Source of the DNA: Oscillospiraceae bacterium
GTDB lineage: Bacteria; Bacillota; Clostridia; Saccharofermentanales; Saccharofermentanaceae
Direction: 5' to 3'
NCBI GenBank assembly: GCA_902788505.1
Contig: CADAKH010000017.1
Coordinates: 80,983-144,982 of the forward strand
Length of the DNA: 64,000 nt
The position numbers and the translations under genes are program-made. The notes under the pieces are model-generated. The model made no database searches, was not told where the DNA came from, and saw nothing but the letters and a program-made list of their open reading frames with translations. Position 1 is the stretch's first letter. Every line of letters starts with the position of its first letter. This document shows positions 53,457-61,434 of this stretch, piece by piece.

Positions 53457-55631
53457 TTACTCGTTTGATACAAGGTCGGCATATATACCGCCGCCGGCCA
53501 TCAGTTCTTCATGGGTTCCGCGCTCTGCGATCGTTCCGTGATCGAGCACGATGATCTCATCGCAGTCTCTTACAGTGGAAAGGCGGTGAGCTACAACGAT
53601 ACATGTAATACCACGGTCGTGGATTGCATTAATGACTTCATATTCAGTCTTGGCATCCAGTGCGCTTGTAGCCTCATCGAGAATGATGATGGAAGGATCC
53701 TGTGCAAGGACTCTTGCAATCTCCATTCGCTGACGCTGTCCGCCTGAAAGATTCTTGCCGCCGCTTACGAGTTTATGCTGATATCCGCCTGGCATGCGCA
53801 TTATGTCATCGTGAAGGCTTGCATCTCTTGCCGCAAGGATCATCTCAAAATCCATGATCGATGTATCCCACATCTTGATATTATTCGCGATGGTATCCTC
53901 GAAAAGGATTATGTCCTGATCTACAACTGCAAGTGAACCGGTCAGCACTTCACGCGGATACTCTTCTCTCGGATGACCGTCAAACAGTATCTCTCCGCTC
54001 CACGGCTGATAAAGGCCTGAAATGAGCTTTGATATAGTGGATTTACCGCTTCCCGACGAGCCCACGATAGCTACACGGTCGCCTGTCTTAAGGCTCATGG
54101 AAAAATCTGAGATGACAGGTTCTTCAAGTCTTGAATAACCGAATGTGAGATTCTTTATCTCGACATTGCCGCGAAGCTTTTCGAGCTTTGTGATCGTGGG
54201 TTCAACAGATATCGCCGGATCATCGGGATATTCCATAACATCTTCGACACGCTCCATCTGTGTGCGCATCTCCTGTATAGCCTGACCTGCTCCGATAAGT
54301 GACATTGCAGGAGACATGAATGAACCTAGGAAGCCCTGGAACATCAATACAGAACCGAGAGTAAAAGTGCCATCCATCGTAAGGTAGATTCCCGCGATCA
54401 GTACTGCATAATTTGCAACTGTTACAAAGAAAGTCGGAATTATCCCCAGGAACTGCTCATCTCTTGCAGCTTTTACTCTTTGTGAATTCACCGATGCCTG
54501 ATAGCCTGCCCATTTTTGAAAGAAGCCGCTCTCGGCACCGCTCGCCTTTATTGTCTCGATCATTTCAATACCGCTGGCAGTCGTTGCTTCAAGTTTGCCG
54601 GCATCTCTCAGCTGAACACGCGTGATGTTGATCCTTCTTTGTGAGATTATCCTTGCCATGAAGATATTAAATATCAAAGTTGAAAGACCTATCAGCGTGA
54701 GCATGGGACTTTGCCTTAACATCAGCACGAGATAGAAGACCATCATTGCCGTGTTTAATACGAGAGGTGCAAAAGTACCGATCAGGGTGCTTGCGATAGA
54801 AGCATTCATTCCCGAACGCGACTGAATGTCGCCTGCCAGTCTCTGTGAGAAGAATTCCATCGGGAGATGAAGCACCTTCCACATATAAGTCGTATTGCCG
54901 ATGACAGACATCTTACCGTTGATCTTCAGTGAATAGATAGTCTGCGCCCAGGAAACAATAAGATTGATAACGGCAAGAAATATCATTAATAGAATAAAGG
55001 GATAGAGCCAATCCCTGTTGATGCCTGTCAGAAGGCGGTCAATGAATATTCTTGACGTAACGGAATCGGCAATTCCAAAAAGATAACTGATCGCCGTGGT
55101 CAGCATTACAAAAACGATCGCTGCACCTGCGCCGGCAAGCCTTTTGGCAGCAAAACTCAATGTGCTCTTGCGCTTTCCACCCGGATTGAAATCAGCTGAC
55201 GGAACAAGTGTAATAACTACACCGGTAAATGAATTATCGAATTCCTCCCAGGAGATCTTTACAGTTCCTCTTGCGGGATCGTTGATATAAACATGCTTAC
55301 CCCTGAAGCCGTTTAAAACAACAAAGTGATTCATGTTCCAGTGGATTATGCACGGAAATGTCCCCTGCTCTTTAAGGCTCTCAGGACTCATGCGGTAAGC
55401 ATTTACTTTAAAACCGTAGTGTTCGGCTGCAAGATATATATTCTTCGCCTTGGATCCGTCACGGGAAACACCGCAGTCGATGCGCACCTGCTCTAAAGGT
55501 TCCCATTTGCCATAGTATGCCATGACCATTGCCAAAGACGCAGCACCGCATTCAAGTGTTTCCAGCTGCATTACAACCGGGACCTTGGCTACACCTTTAT
55601 TTTTAGGCTTTTTGATCTTTGTACCTGGCAT
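53457..55631 (-). CDS. NHLP-type bacteriocin export ABC transporter with C39 peptidase
   Basis: 724 residues. The N-terminal C39 peptidase has Q22, C28 (LETLECGAASLA), H102 (HWNMNHFVVLNG) and D118 (INDPARG), so it should cut a double-glycine-type leader during export. VSRDGSKAKNI is characteristic of the NHLP (nitrile-hydratase leader peptide) ABC1 family. Membrane domain about 165-460, ATPase with GSSGSGKSTI, LSGGQRQRM, IIILDEATSALD. Starts six bases after the adaptor stop. No precursor peptide gene is in the window. Confidence 0.95.
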   Translation of the reverse strand: MPGTKIKKPKNKGVAKVPVVMQLETLECGAASLAMVMAYYGKWEPLEQVRIDCGVSRDGSKAKNIYLAAEHYGFKVNAYRMSPESLKEQGTFPCIIHWNMNHFVVLNGFRGKHVYINDPARGTVKISWEEFDNSFTGVVITLVPSADFNPGGKRKSTLSFAAKRLAGAGAAIVFVMLTTAISYLFGIADSVTSRIFIDRLLTGINRDWLYPFILLMIFLAVINLIVSWAQTIYSLKINGKMSVIGNTTYMWKVLHLPMEFFSQRLAGDIQSRSGMNASIASTLIGTFAPLVLNTAMMVFYLVLMLRQSPMLTLIGLSTLIFNIFMARIISQRRINITRVQLRDAGKLEATTASGIEMIETIKASGAESGFFQKWAGYQASVNSQRVKAARDEQFLGIIPTFFVTVANYAVLIAGIYLTMDGTFTLGSVLMFQGFLGSFMSPAMSLIGAGQAIQEMRTQMERVEDVMEYPDDPAISVEPTITKLEKLRGNVEIKNLTFGYSRLEEPVISDFSMSLKTGDRVAIVGSSGSGKSTISKLISGLYQPWSGEILFDGHPREEYPREVLTGSLAVVDQDIILFEDTIANNIKMWDTSIMDFEMILAARDASLHDDIMRMPGGYQHKLVSGGKNLSGGQRQRMEIARVLAQDPSIIILDEATSALDAKTEYEVINAIHDRGITCIVVAHRLSTVRDCDEIIVLDHGTIAERGTHEELMAGGGIYADLVSNE

Positions 55632-55637
55632 AAGGCC

Positions 55638-56066
55638 TTACCTGCTCTCAAGCAGAAAATCAATGGGTCTTACCTGTTCGATTACAGCAGTTCCTTCATA
55701 TACTCCGTCCGGAAGAGCAAGCTCAGAAATACCGTAAACTCTTCCGTATTCGTCTTCTGCCGTAGCGGCTATAAAGTATTCGTTCGAAAGTAAAGTGAAA
55801 GGCATGCCTTCTTTGAGTTCTCCGGAACCTTCGGTCACTACCTTTGCCGTGTGATCTTCAACGATAACTTTTATATCTGCAGTTGTATTGAGCGTGCCTA
55901 CACTTGCCCAGATAAGAAGGCCTCCAAGAAGAAGTACTACAGCGCCTAATACAACCCAGATTCCCGGATTGGTTACCTTAAGGTAATCTGTCAGTTTCTC
56001 AGGTGAAGATATACGCTCGATCGTTTTAGCACGGAACAGATTCTGCCTGTCTTTATTCTCTCCCAA
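55638..56066 (-). CDS. Short HlyD-like adaptor of the NHLP export system
   Basis: 142 residues against the roughly 300-400 or more of full adaptors. LFRAKTIERISSPEKL and the single membrane segment (about 33-52) match the N-terminus of NHLM HlyD proteins. The long coiled-coil hairpin and most of the barrel are gone, leaving about 85 residues of beta-rich domain outside. It is not obviously a broken gene: the start is clean (TTG with GGAGG) and it is close-packed with its neighbours. In a cell with no outer membrane a short adaptor may suffice. Confidence 0.85.
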   Translation of the reverse strand: MGENKDRQNLFRAKTIERISSPEKLTDYLKVTNPGIWVVLGAVVLLLGGLLIWASVGTLNTTADIKVIVEDHTAKVVTEGSGELKEGMPFTLLSNEYFIAATAEDEYGRVYGISELALPDGVYEGTAVIEQVRPIDFLLESR

Positions 56067-56084
56067 GATTAGCTCCTCCGAAAA

Positions 56085-56654
56085 TCACTGCCTCATCAGC
56101 TTCTCTGTATTTGAATCGAGTTCAGCCAGGATCTTTACTATGAATTCCTTGGGCTGTCCTTCTGAATCATATATCCACTTTGAGAGCACGGAGATACAAC
56201 CCTGAGCACGGTATGCCGTTCTGTAAGAAAGCTTTACATCAGTGATCTTAACTCCGATCTTCTCAGATTCGATCTTCTTAAACAGACCTTCAAGGATCTT
56301 CTCAAACTTGACTCTTAACTGTCCCGGTGAATTCTCGCTGAAGACCATCCTGAACATTAGACGGTTCCTGTCAACATAATCCACAAGCCTTCTGAAGAAT
56401 TCTTCCGTTCTTAATTCCTGAAGTTTTAGAACTAGCATGCCCCACTCGATGAGTATGTCCTGCTCGAGCTTGTCATAAAGGTCATATACATCAAGATAGT
56501 GCTTATAGAAAGTGGCACGGTTGATATCGGCCTTGTCGGAGATTTCCTGAACAGTGATCTTGCGGAGTTCCTTCTCGATCAGAAACTCCATAATAGCATC
56601 GCAAATAGCTTTACGCGTCTTAAGAGTTCTGCGGTCAGTCTTCTTCTCTTCCAT
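56085..56654 (-). CDS. TetR-family repressor of the export cassette
   Basis: 189 residues. N-terminal helix-turn-helix (about 10-57) with ITVQEISDKADINRATFYKHYLDVYDLYDKLE, the form seen in TetR regulators with a C-terminal TetR_C-type helical ligand domain. AAGGGAG upstream. It leads the transcript TetR-adaptor-ABC1-ABC2-Maa-OFA with an 18-base gap to the adaptor, so it is probably autoregulated. A palindrome lies beside its -10 box (56697-56708). Confidence 0.92.
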   Translation of the reverse strand: MEEKKTDRRTLKTRKAICDAIMEFLIEKELRKITVQEISDKADINRATFYKHYLDVYDLYDKLEQDILIEWGMLVLKLQELRTEEFFRRLVDYVDRNRLMFRMVFSENSPGQLRVKFEKILEGLFKKIESEKIGVKITDVKLSYRTAYRAQGCISVLSKWIYDSEGQPKEFIVKILAELDSNTEKLMRQ

Positions 56655-56688
56655 CTGCGGTCGGCTCCCTTCATGTACAAGTAATCAA

Positions 56689-56708
56689 ATTATATGGATA
56701 ATTTTATC
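56689..56708 (-). promoter_or_regulatory. Promoter and palindrome before the TetR gene
   Basis: Minus strand -10 TATAAT (56689-56694). Just upstream lies a perfect inverted repeat GATAA-TT-TTATC (56697-56708) inside the spacer. This is a typical place for a TetR operator. No good -35 box. Confidence 0.4.
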
Positions 56709-56759
56709 ACTTCCGGCGCAGATAATCTTTGAAGAAATAAAAACAAAGTATAAATTAAA

Positions 56760-59700
56760 TCAGGTTTCTTCAAGATAACCCTGCTTGGGAACAAGACGGA
56801 GTTCGAATGTCTCTCTGTATCTTACATCCTTCTTAACGGGCTGAGTCGTAATGTTATCTTTCGTTCTCTCGATTTCTTTTGAAGCGAAATCACAGAAGAA
56901 TTCACAGAAATCATTATTCATGAGCTGCTCTTCATGCAGGAACTCATTCATCTGCTCAGGTGTATAAGGAAGTACCGTGAAGTCGAACTTAGGATTGTAA
57001 CCTATCCTTCTGATCTCAACTGAATCGCCGTCACCGTTGGTGATCTTAACGATCTGTGTATCGGTATGAGAGGAGTTCTCCGCAGGTCTTGCATACGGAT
57101 GGTAGATTTTGCCCACACCTGCAGAATATACGCCGAGTCTTGCCGCATTCTTACGGTCAACATAAGATTCTCCCGGGCCTCTTCCGTACCATGAACATAC
57201 GCAGTCGTCCTTTACGATGGGGAATCTGATTCCATATCTGACCATATCGTACTTCGGCTTGAAATCAAGTGTTACCCTGATCGTATCTGCCTGAGGGACC
57301 TCATAGAAAAGGATTACTTCACCATGCATCGCGAATGACTTGTATCTCGATATCATCGTGAACTCACCGTCTCTGGAACTGTACTCCGAACCGATATACT
57401 TCAAGGATTCCTGGATCTGCTCGTAGTCGCTCTCCTTAGAGAAAACAGTACGCGCAAGAATGAAGCTTCTGTCAGTTCTGTCGATATTTGAAGGACAACG
57501 GTAGAAGCTCGGATAAAGCGGTCCCTTCATGAAGTTATATCCTGCGATCTCAAGGCTCTCAAGACTGCCCGGATCTCTTGAAAAACCGATCCTTAAATTG
57601 CCCTTACCGACAAACAGACCGTGGGCTATAGTGCTGACTGAATTGTGAGTAATGACATCGACGATCTTCTCTTCAACAGGAGCATTGCCGTCGGTATAAA
57701 GATCTGCAACATTTGCAAGTCCGCTATCGTTGATCCTCTCGATCCTTCCGCTGTCTTCCTCAGTCAGCAGAGACTGGTCTTCAATGATCTCGGGAAGATC
57801 ACTGTCAATACCTTCACCGATTCCTGGAATACCAGAAGCAGAATGTCGTCCCGAACCGAGCTGTCTTGAAGGATCTTCTTCAGGCTTCATTCCGTTTCCG
57901 AGTCCAGTTGCCTGCTCTGTAACAGGGCCTACAGGGCTTGCTATATTATCTGTAAGGACATCCTGATAGAAAGCCACTTCGTAGCCTGCCTTAGCGTAAT
58001 ATGTGTCCTTATGGAGCTTTAATGTGATATCGAAAACAAGCTCTTTTGAAAGAGCGTTCATATACATTTCGATGAATTCAGCCTTTCCCTGTGCCCAGCC
58101 GGGTGTCGTAAACACTTCAGTCGAGAAAGGGAATCTCAGTGTTCTTGAGCCGAACGGTTCGATCTCAGGAATTATTCCTCTTCCTGACATGATCGTTCTT
58201 CCGCCCAGGAGTATCTTCCACTCGAGATCCAGTTCTTCGGTATAACCGAACTGGTTGGAGTTTCTCATCGTAAGATTTGCGGGATCGCCTGCCGATGCAA
58301 AGATCGCGATCGACTGGCACTGCTTCTTGATATCGAGATAGATCGGGTGCGGATTTCGCTCTGCATCCACGATGCCCTGACCGATACAGGAATTCTCCTT
58401 CTGCTTTCCGCCGACGAGATCTGCGTGATGGATCCACTTGTAAGGTGTATCATCATCCGTAAATCTTGTTCTTCCCGGTATCGTCTCGAAAAGGTTTCTT
58501 CCTGTTCTGTTAAGACTGAAGATCTTGTTCCTGTCGAGGCAGAGATCCTCCCACGGTCCGAATACTGCACCTGCATCACTCGGCATCGGTCTCATATCCG
58601 AGATCTTGCCCTGAGGTCTGGATTTCTTGCCGTTGGGAGCTACTGTTCTGACAACTTCGCAATACCATGGTCTCGTGTCATCTATGAGAAGACATTCATG
58701 CTTTACGCGCTGAGCCGTCTCAGGATCGAAATTGTATTTCTGGAATCCCCACATAACTACTGAAGGGTGATTCATACATGCTTCAACATAATCTCTCATG
58801 TAGAAATCAGCTGATGTCGCGATAACATACATACCGTACTGGTCACAGAGATTTAAGAACTCATCCGATAAAGGCATACCGTCTGCGATAACACCGTTGA
58901 TGCCCGCACGCTTCATCAGGATGATATCCTGGCGCATACGGTCCTGGGGAACTGCAATACCGCCCTGCGGATCGAATTCATAGTACTTGACCAGCATGAG
59001 ATTTACGCGGCGGTCATTTACATTGAGCTTATCCTGAACGATCTCTGTCGTTCTGAAGCCGAATCTCTTCTTTTTAGCGCAGATTACTTTGCCGTCAGAA
59101 TCCATGACCTCGAAAATAATGTCGTACTGGACAGGTGTGCAGTCAGACCACTGTGCAACGTCCTGAGCGACGAAGTCCGTGCTGGCACGTGTCTCCTTCA
59201 AAGCATCCACAACACCTACGACAGGCTCGCTCTGGCCTTTGATGTTAACGAAAGGCAGCTTATAAGGATCGTACTGGGCCCTTGCCTCAAGAAGCGAGAT
59301 CCTGACGGAATAAGGGATCATATAATTCGTATGGTTCCGCATCGAAAAATCAACTTTGATCATGAAATCGCCATGAGGAACACGTGACACTGATTCGCGC
59401 ACAGCGAGAGCATCCATTTTCGCGATTTCCGAAATATATGCCGAAGGAACATAATCAAGCTTGATGTGAAGATTGGACAGTTCGAGCAATGAATCCTCTA
59501 CGATCATAATAGGTCTGAAGATTCCGGCAAAACCGAAGTTCATCATGTCGAGAATGATGTGTCCTGAATCATCTCTGTCATAACGGTTGACGATTATCGT
59601 GATGTGATTCACGCCGGCTCTGACAAGACCTGAGATAAGAAGACGCTTTCTTGTAAACAGCGCATGTGAATTGCAAAGGAGCTTGTCATTGATAAAGACC

Positions 59701-60155
59701 TTGAAGCTTCCGCATATTCCTGATGCCTCAAGATAAAGCGCTCTCTCGATATCGGAAGGTTTGAAAACAACTGTGGTCTTATAGATACCGACCTCGTCAT
59801 CATCATCGCCAGTTGACTTAAGAACATACTTGTCGCTGATCGTTTCTTCTTTCCTTGCAGCATTCTCGGCAAGTCTGATCGGATAATCGTAGATCAGGTT
59901 CTGGGGAAGTCCGAAGCCTTCCGTCTGCCAAGTCGAAGGAACATTAACAAGAGGCCAGTCGGAATCATCAAATGAAGTATTCATGACACCGAAAGGGATC
60001 TCGGTCTGACCGTTAGCAAGATAGAACCTCCATGTTGAAAGAGGCTTTACATAAGGAGATGCAACCTGGCCGAATTCCGGCATTGTGCGCTCATTGAAAA
60101 TATAGTCAAAAGATTCGTAAGGCAAAAAGCCGTCGTTCGAATATGTAAATTCCAA
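56760..60155 (-). CDS. LacZ-type GH2 protein with degenerate active site (predicted pseudoenzyme)
   Basis: 1131 residues, about the length of LacZ plus an insert. Jelly roll, two Ig-like domains, TIM barrel and the C-terminal Bgal_small domain are recognisable (SWYGRGPGESYVDRKNAARLG near 988; SFYRCPSNID near 883). In the barrel the scaffold is kept (MRQDIILMKRAGIN, LCDQYGMYVI, HPSVVMWG), but the acid/base Asn-Glu of WSLGNE reads WGFQKYN (469-475). RxSHYP reads ADGMPLS (424-430), and I find no ExxHxMGN nucleophile loop before residue 590. An acidic, Gly/Pro-rich insert fills about 740-830. TTG start with a G5 run eight bases upstream. Probably not a hydrolase; binding role unknown. Confidence 0.88.
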   Translation of the reverse strand: MEFTYSNDGFLPYESFDYIFNERTMPEFGQVASPYVKPLSTWRFYLANGQTEIPFGVMNTSFDDSDWPLVNVPSTWQTEGFGLPQNLIYDYPIRLAENAARKEETISDKYVLKSTGDDDDEVGIYKTTVVFKPSDIERALYLEASGICGSFKVFINDKLLCNSHALFTRKRLLISGLVRAGVNHITIIVNRYDRDDSGHIILDMMNFGFAGIFRPIMIVEDSLLELSNLHIKLDYVPSAYISEIAKMDALAVRESVSRVPHGDFMIKVDFSMRNHTNYMIPYSVRISLLEARAQYDPYKLPFVNIKGQSEPVVGVVDALKETRASTDFVAQDVAQWSDCTPVQYDIIFEVMDSDGKVICAKKKRFGFRTTEIVQDKLNVNDRRVNLMLVKYYEFDPQGGIAVPQDRMRQDIILMKRAGINGVIADGMPLSDEFLNLCDQYGMYVIATSADFYMRDYVEACMNHPSVVMWGFQKYNFDPETAQRVKHECLLIDDTRPWYCEVVRTVAPNGKKSRPQGKISDMRPMPSDAGAVFGPWEDLCLDRNKIFSLNRTGRNLFETIPGRTRFTDDDTPYKWIHHADLVGGKQKENSCIGQGIVDAERNPHPIYLDIKKQCQSIAIFASAGDPANLTMRNSNQFGYTEELDLEWKILLGGRTIMSGRGIIPEIEPFGSRTLRFPFSTEVFTTPGWAQGKAEFIEMYMNALSKELVFDITLKLHKDTYYAKAGYEVAFYQDVLTDNIASPVGPVTEQATGLGNGMKPEEDPSRQLGSGRHSASGIPGIGEGIDSDLPEIIEDQSLLTEEDSGRIERINDSGLANVADLYTDGNAPVEEKIVDVITHNSVSTIAHGLFVGKGNLRIGFSRDPGSLESLEIAGYNFMKGPLYPSFYRCPSNIDRTDRSFILARTVFSKESDYEQIQESLKYIGSEYSSRDGEFTMISRYKSFAMHGEVILFYEVPQADTIRVTLDFKPKYDMVRYGIRFPIVKDDCVCSWYGRGPGESYVDRKNAARLGVYSAGVGKIYHPYARPAENSSHTDTQIVKITNGDGDSVEIRRIGYNPKFDFTVLPYTPEQMNEFLHEEQLMNNDFCEFFCDFASKEIERTKDNITTQPVKKDVRYRETFELRLVPKQGYLEET

Positions 60156-60194
60156 GACATGTACCCCCTTTAGAGCTTTGTCCGATAATAGTCT

Positions 60195-60214
60195 ATGCTA
60201 ATTTTAGCATTATA
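60195..60214 (-). promoter_or_regulatory. Promoter and palindrome before the LacZ-like gene
   Basis: Minus strand -10 TATAAT (60209-60214). A perfect inverted repeat ATGCTAA-TT-TTAGCAT (60195-60210) covers the end of the -10 and the expected start of transcription. Its core TAATTTTA equals that of the palindrome before the TetR gene. Confidence 0.4.
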
Positions 60215-60291
60215 TAATAAAGACAAAGTTTCAGGAGCGTTACAAAAACGAAGTAATTCTGTGGTAAATCTACGGTATTTTCAGTGCCTGA

Positions 60292-61434
60292 TCAATACTG
60301 GATTCCGCCTACGAGCCACCTGCCGTTTATCTTGACAAAATATACGTGTGCATCGGTCGGAATAACCTCAGGCTCATCCGAACCCCAATACATCTCCATC
60401 CACTGCTCAACATAGATCTCCATGTAAACGACTTCATCGGAGAATACGATAACATCCTTGATCTCCTCATTGTGGATAGAAACACTTCCGTGCGTCGTAT
60501 AAAGCTCTCTGGATGAATTGCGCTTGATATAGCTCAGAGCCGTGCTTCCGCTCGGGAAATACTTATCCAGCGCGTAACTTGCAGCATCCTGTGAAATGTA
60601 ATTTGCAAATGTCGAAGTAAACGTGATAGCGAACTCCTCAAGCTCTTCCCTTTCCTCAAAGTCCTTGATGAAATGGACACTGTAGGAATCGTTGACGGAA
60701 TCATATACGATCTCACAAGGATTGCCGAGATAATCTTCAGCTGTGACCACAGGCTTCTTGTAAAGACCTTTGACTTCATAATTAACGGTTCCTGGAATAA
60801 CAGCATACGGATCAACGTACTGGGTAAGTTCGGAAGGAACTATATCACCTGATTGGTAAGCTTCCGTGAGCTCTATTCCGTTAACGAAAACCTTATATGT
60901 CTCCGGTGCTGAAATAACAGCGTCAAATGAAGCAGCCGTGAAGAATTCGAGAGATTCCTTTTCCCAGGCTTTAAAACCATACGGAAGGTTAGCATCCTTG
61001 TCTTCCCTCAATTCGAATCTAGCGACCATAACTCCGTCAACAGTCCTGATATAGTATTCAGGCTCATCTTCCCTGGAACTTTCAGTCTCAACATACTCGA
61101 ATTTCTTATCGCTGATAAGTGACGTTACATATTCCCTGACGACTGATTCATCTTCAAATTCCGTAACAGCCGGCTTGGAAGTCATGCTATCGAGAATATA
61201 ATCAACATCATGGTCATTGAAATGCTGTGTTATGGCCTCCGCCTCGTGATAAGGCAGGGAATCCTGATAACGCGCCTCATACTTGGCAGCGAAATCATTG
61301 AATCTTAAAAGGAACCACGCAATAAAACCTGTAACTACAACAAGCCAGCAAATAAGAAAGACGAGGAAGAAACTTACCTTACTCTTCCCGTCTTTCAAAT
61401 TGGTATTCTTTTCGCTGTTATCTGAGGACTTCAT
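60292..61434 (-). CDS. Membrane-anchored protein of unknown function
   Basis: 380 residues. Basic, polar N-terminus, one membrane segment (about 20-43), then an acidic extracytoplasmic region. The end resembles an NTF2-like cone (VYFVKINGRWLVGGIQY). No family recognised. It starts directly after the stop of the phosphodiester glycosidase gene (TAA then ATG) with GGAGG upstream, so the two are co-translated and probably work together at the cell surface. Confidence 0.85.
   Translation of the reverse strand: MKSSDNSEKNTNLKDGKSKVSFFLVFLICWLVVVTGFIAWFLLRFNDFAAKYEARYQDSLPYHEAEAITQHFNDHDVDYILDSMTSKPAVTEFEDESVVREYVTSLISDKKFEYVETESSREDEPEYYIRTVDGVMVARFELREDKDANLPYGFKAWEKESLEFFTAASFDAVISAPETYKVFVNGIELTEAYQSGDIVPSELTQYVDPYAVIPGTVNYEVKGLYKKPVVTAEDYLGNPCEIVYDSVNDSYSVHFIKDFEEREELEEFAITFTSTFANYISQDAASYALDKYFPSGSTALSYIKRNSSRELYTTHGSVSIHNEEIKDVIVFSDEVVYMEIYVEQWMEMYWGSDEPEVIPTDAHVYFVKINGRWLVGGIQY

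Noticed and set aside
51234..56759. Bacteriocin precursor gene in or beside the export cassette
   Set aside because: Gaps between genes are under 30 bases except about 105 bases before the TetR gene, and that stretch holds no short frame with a ribosome binding site and a Gly-Gly leader.
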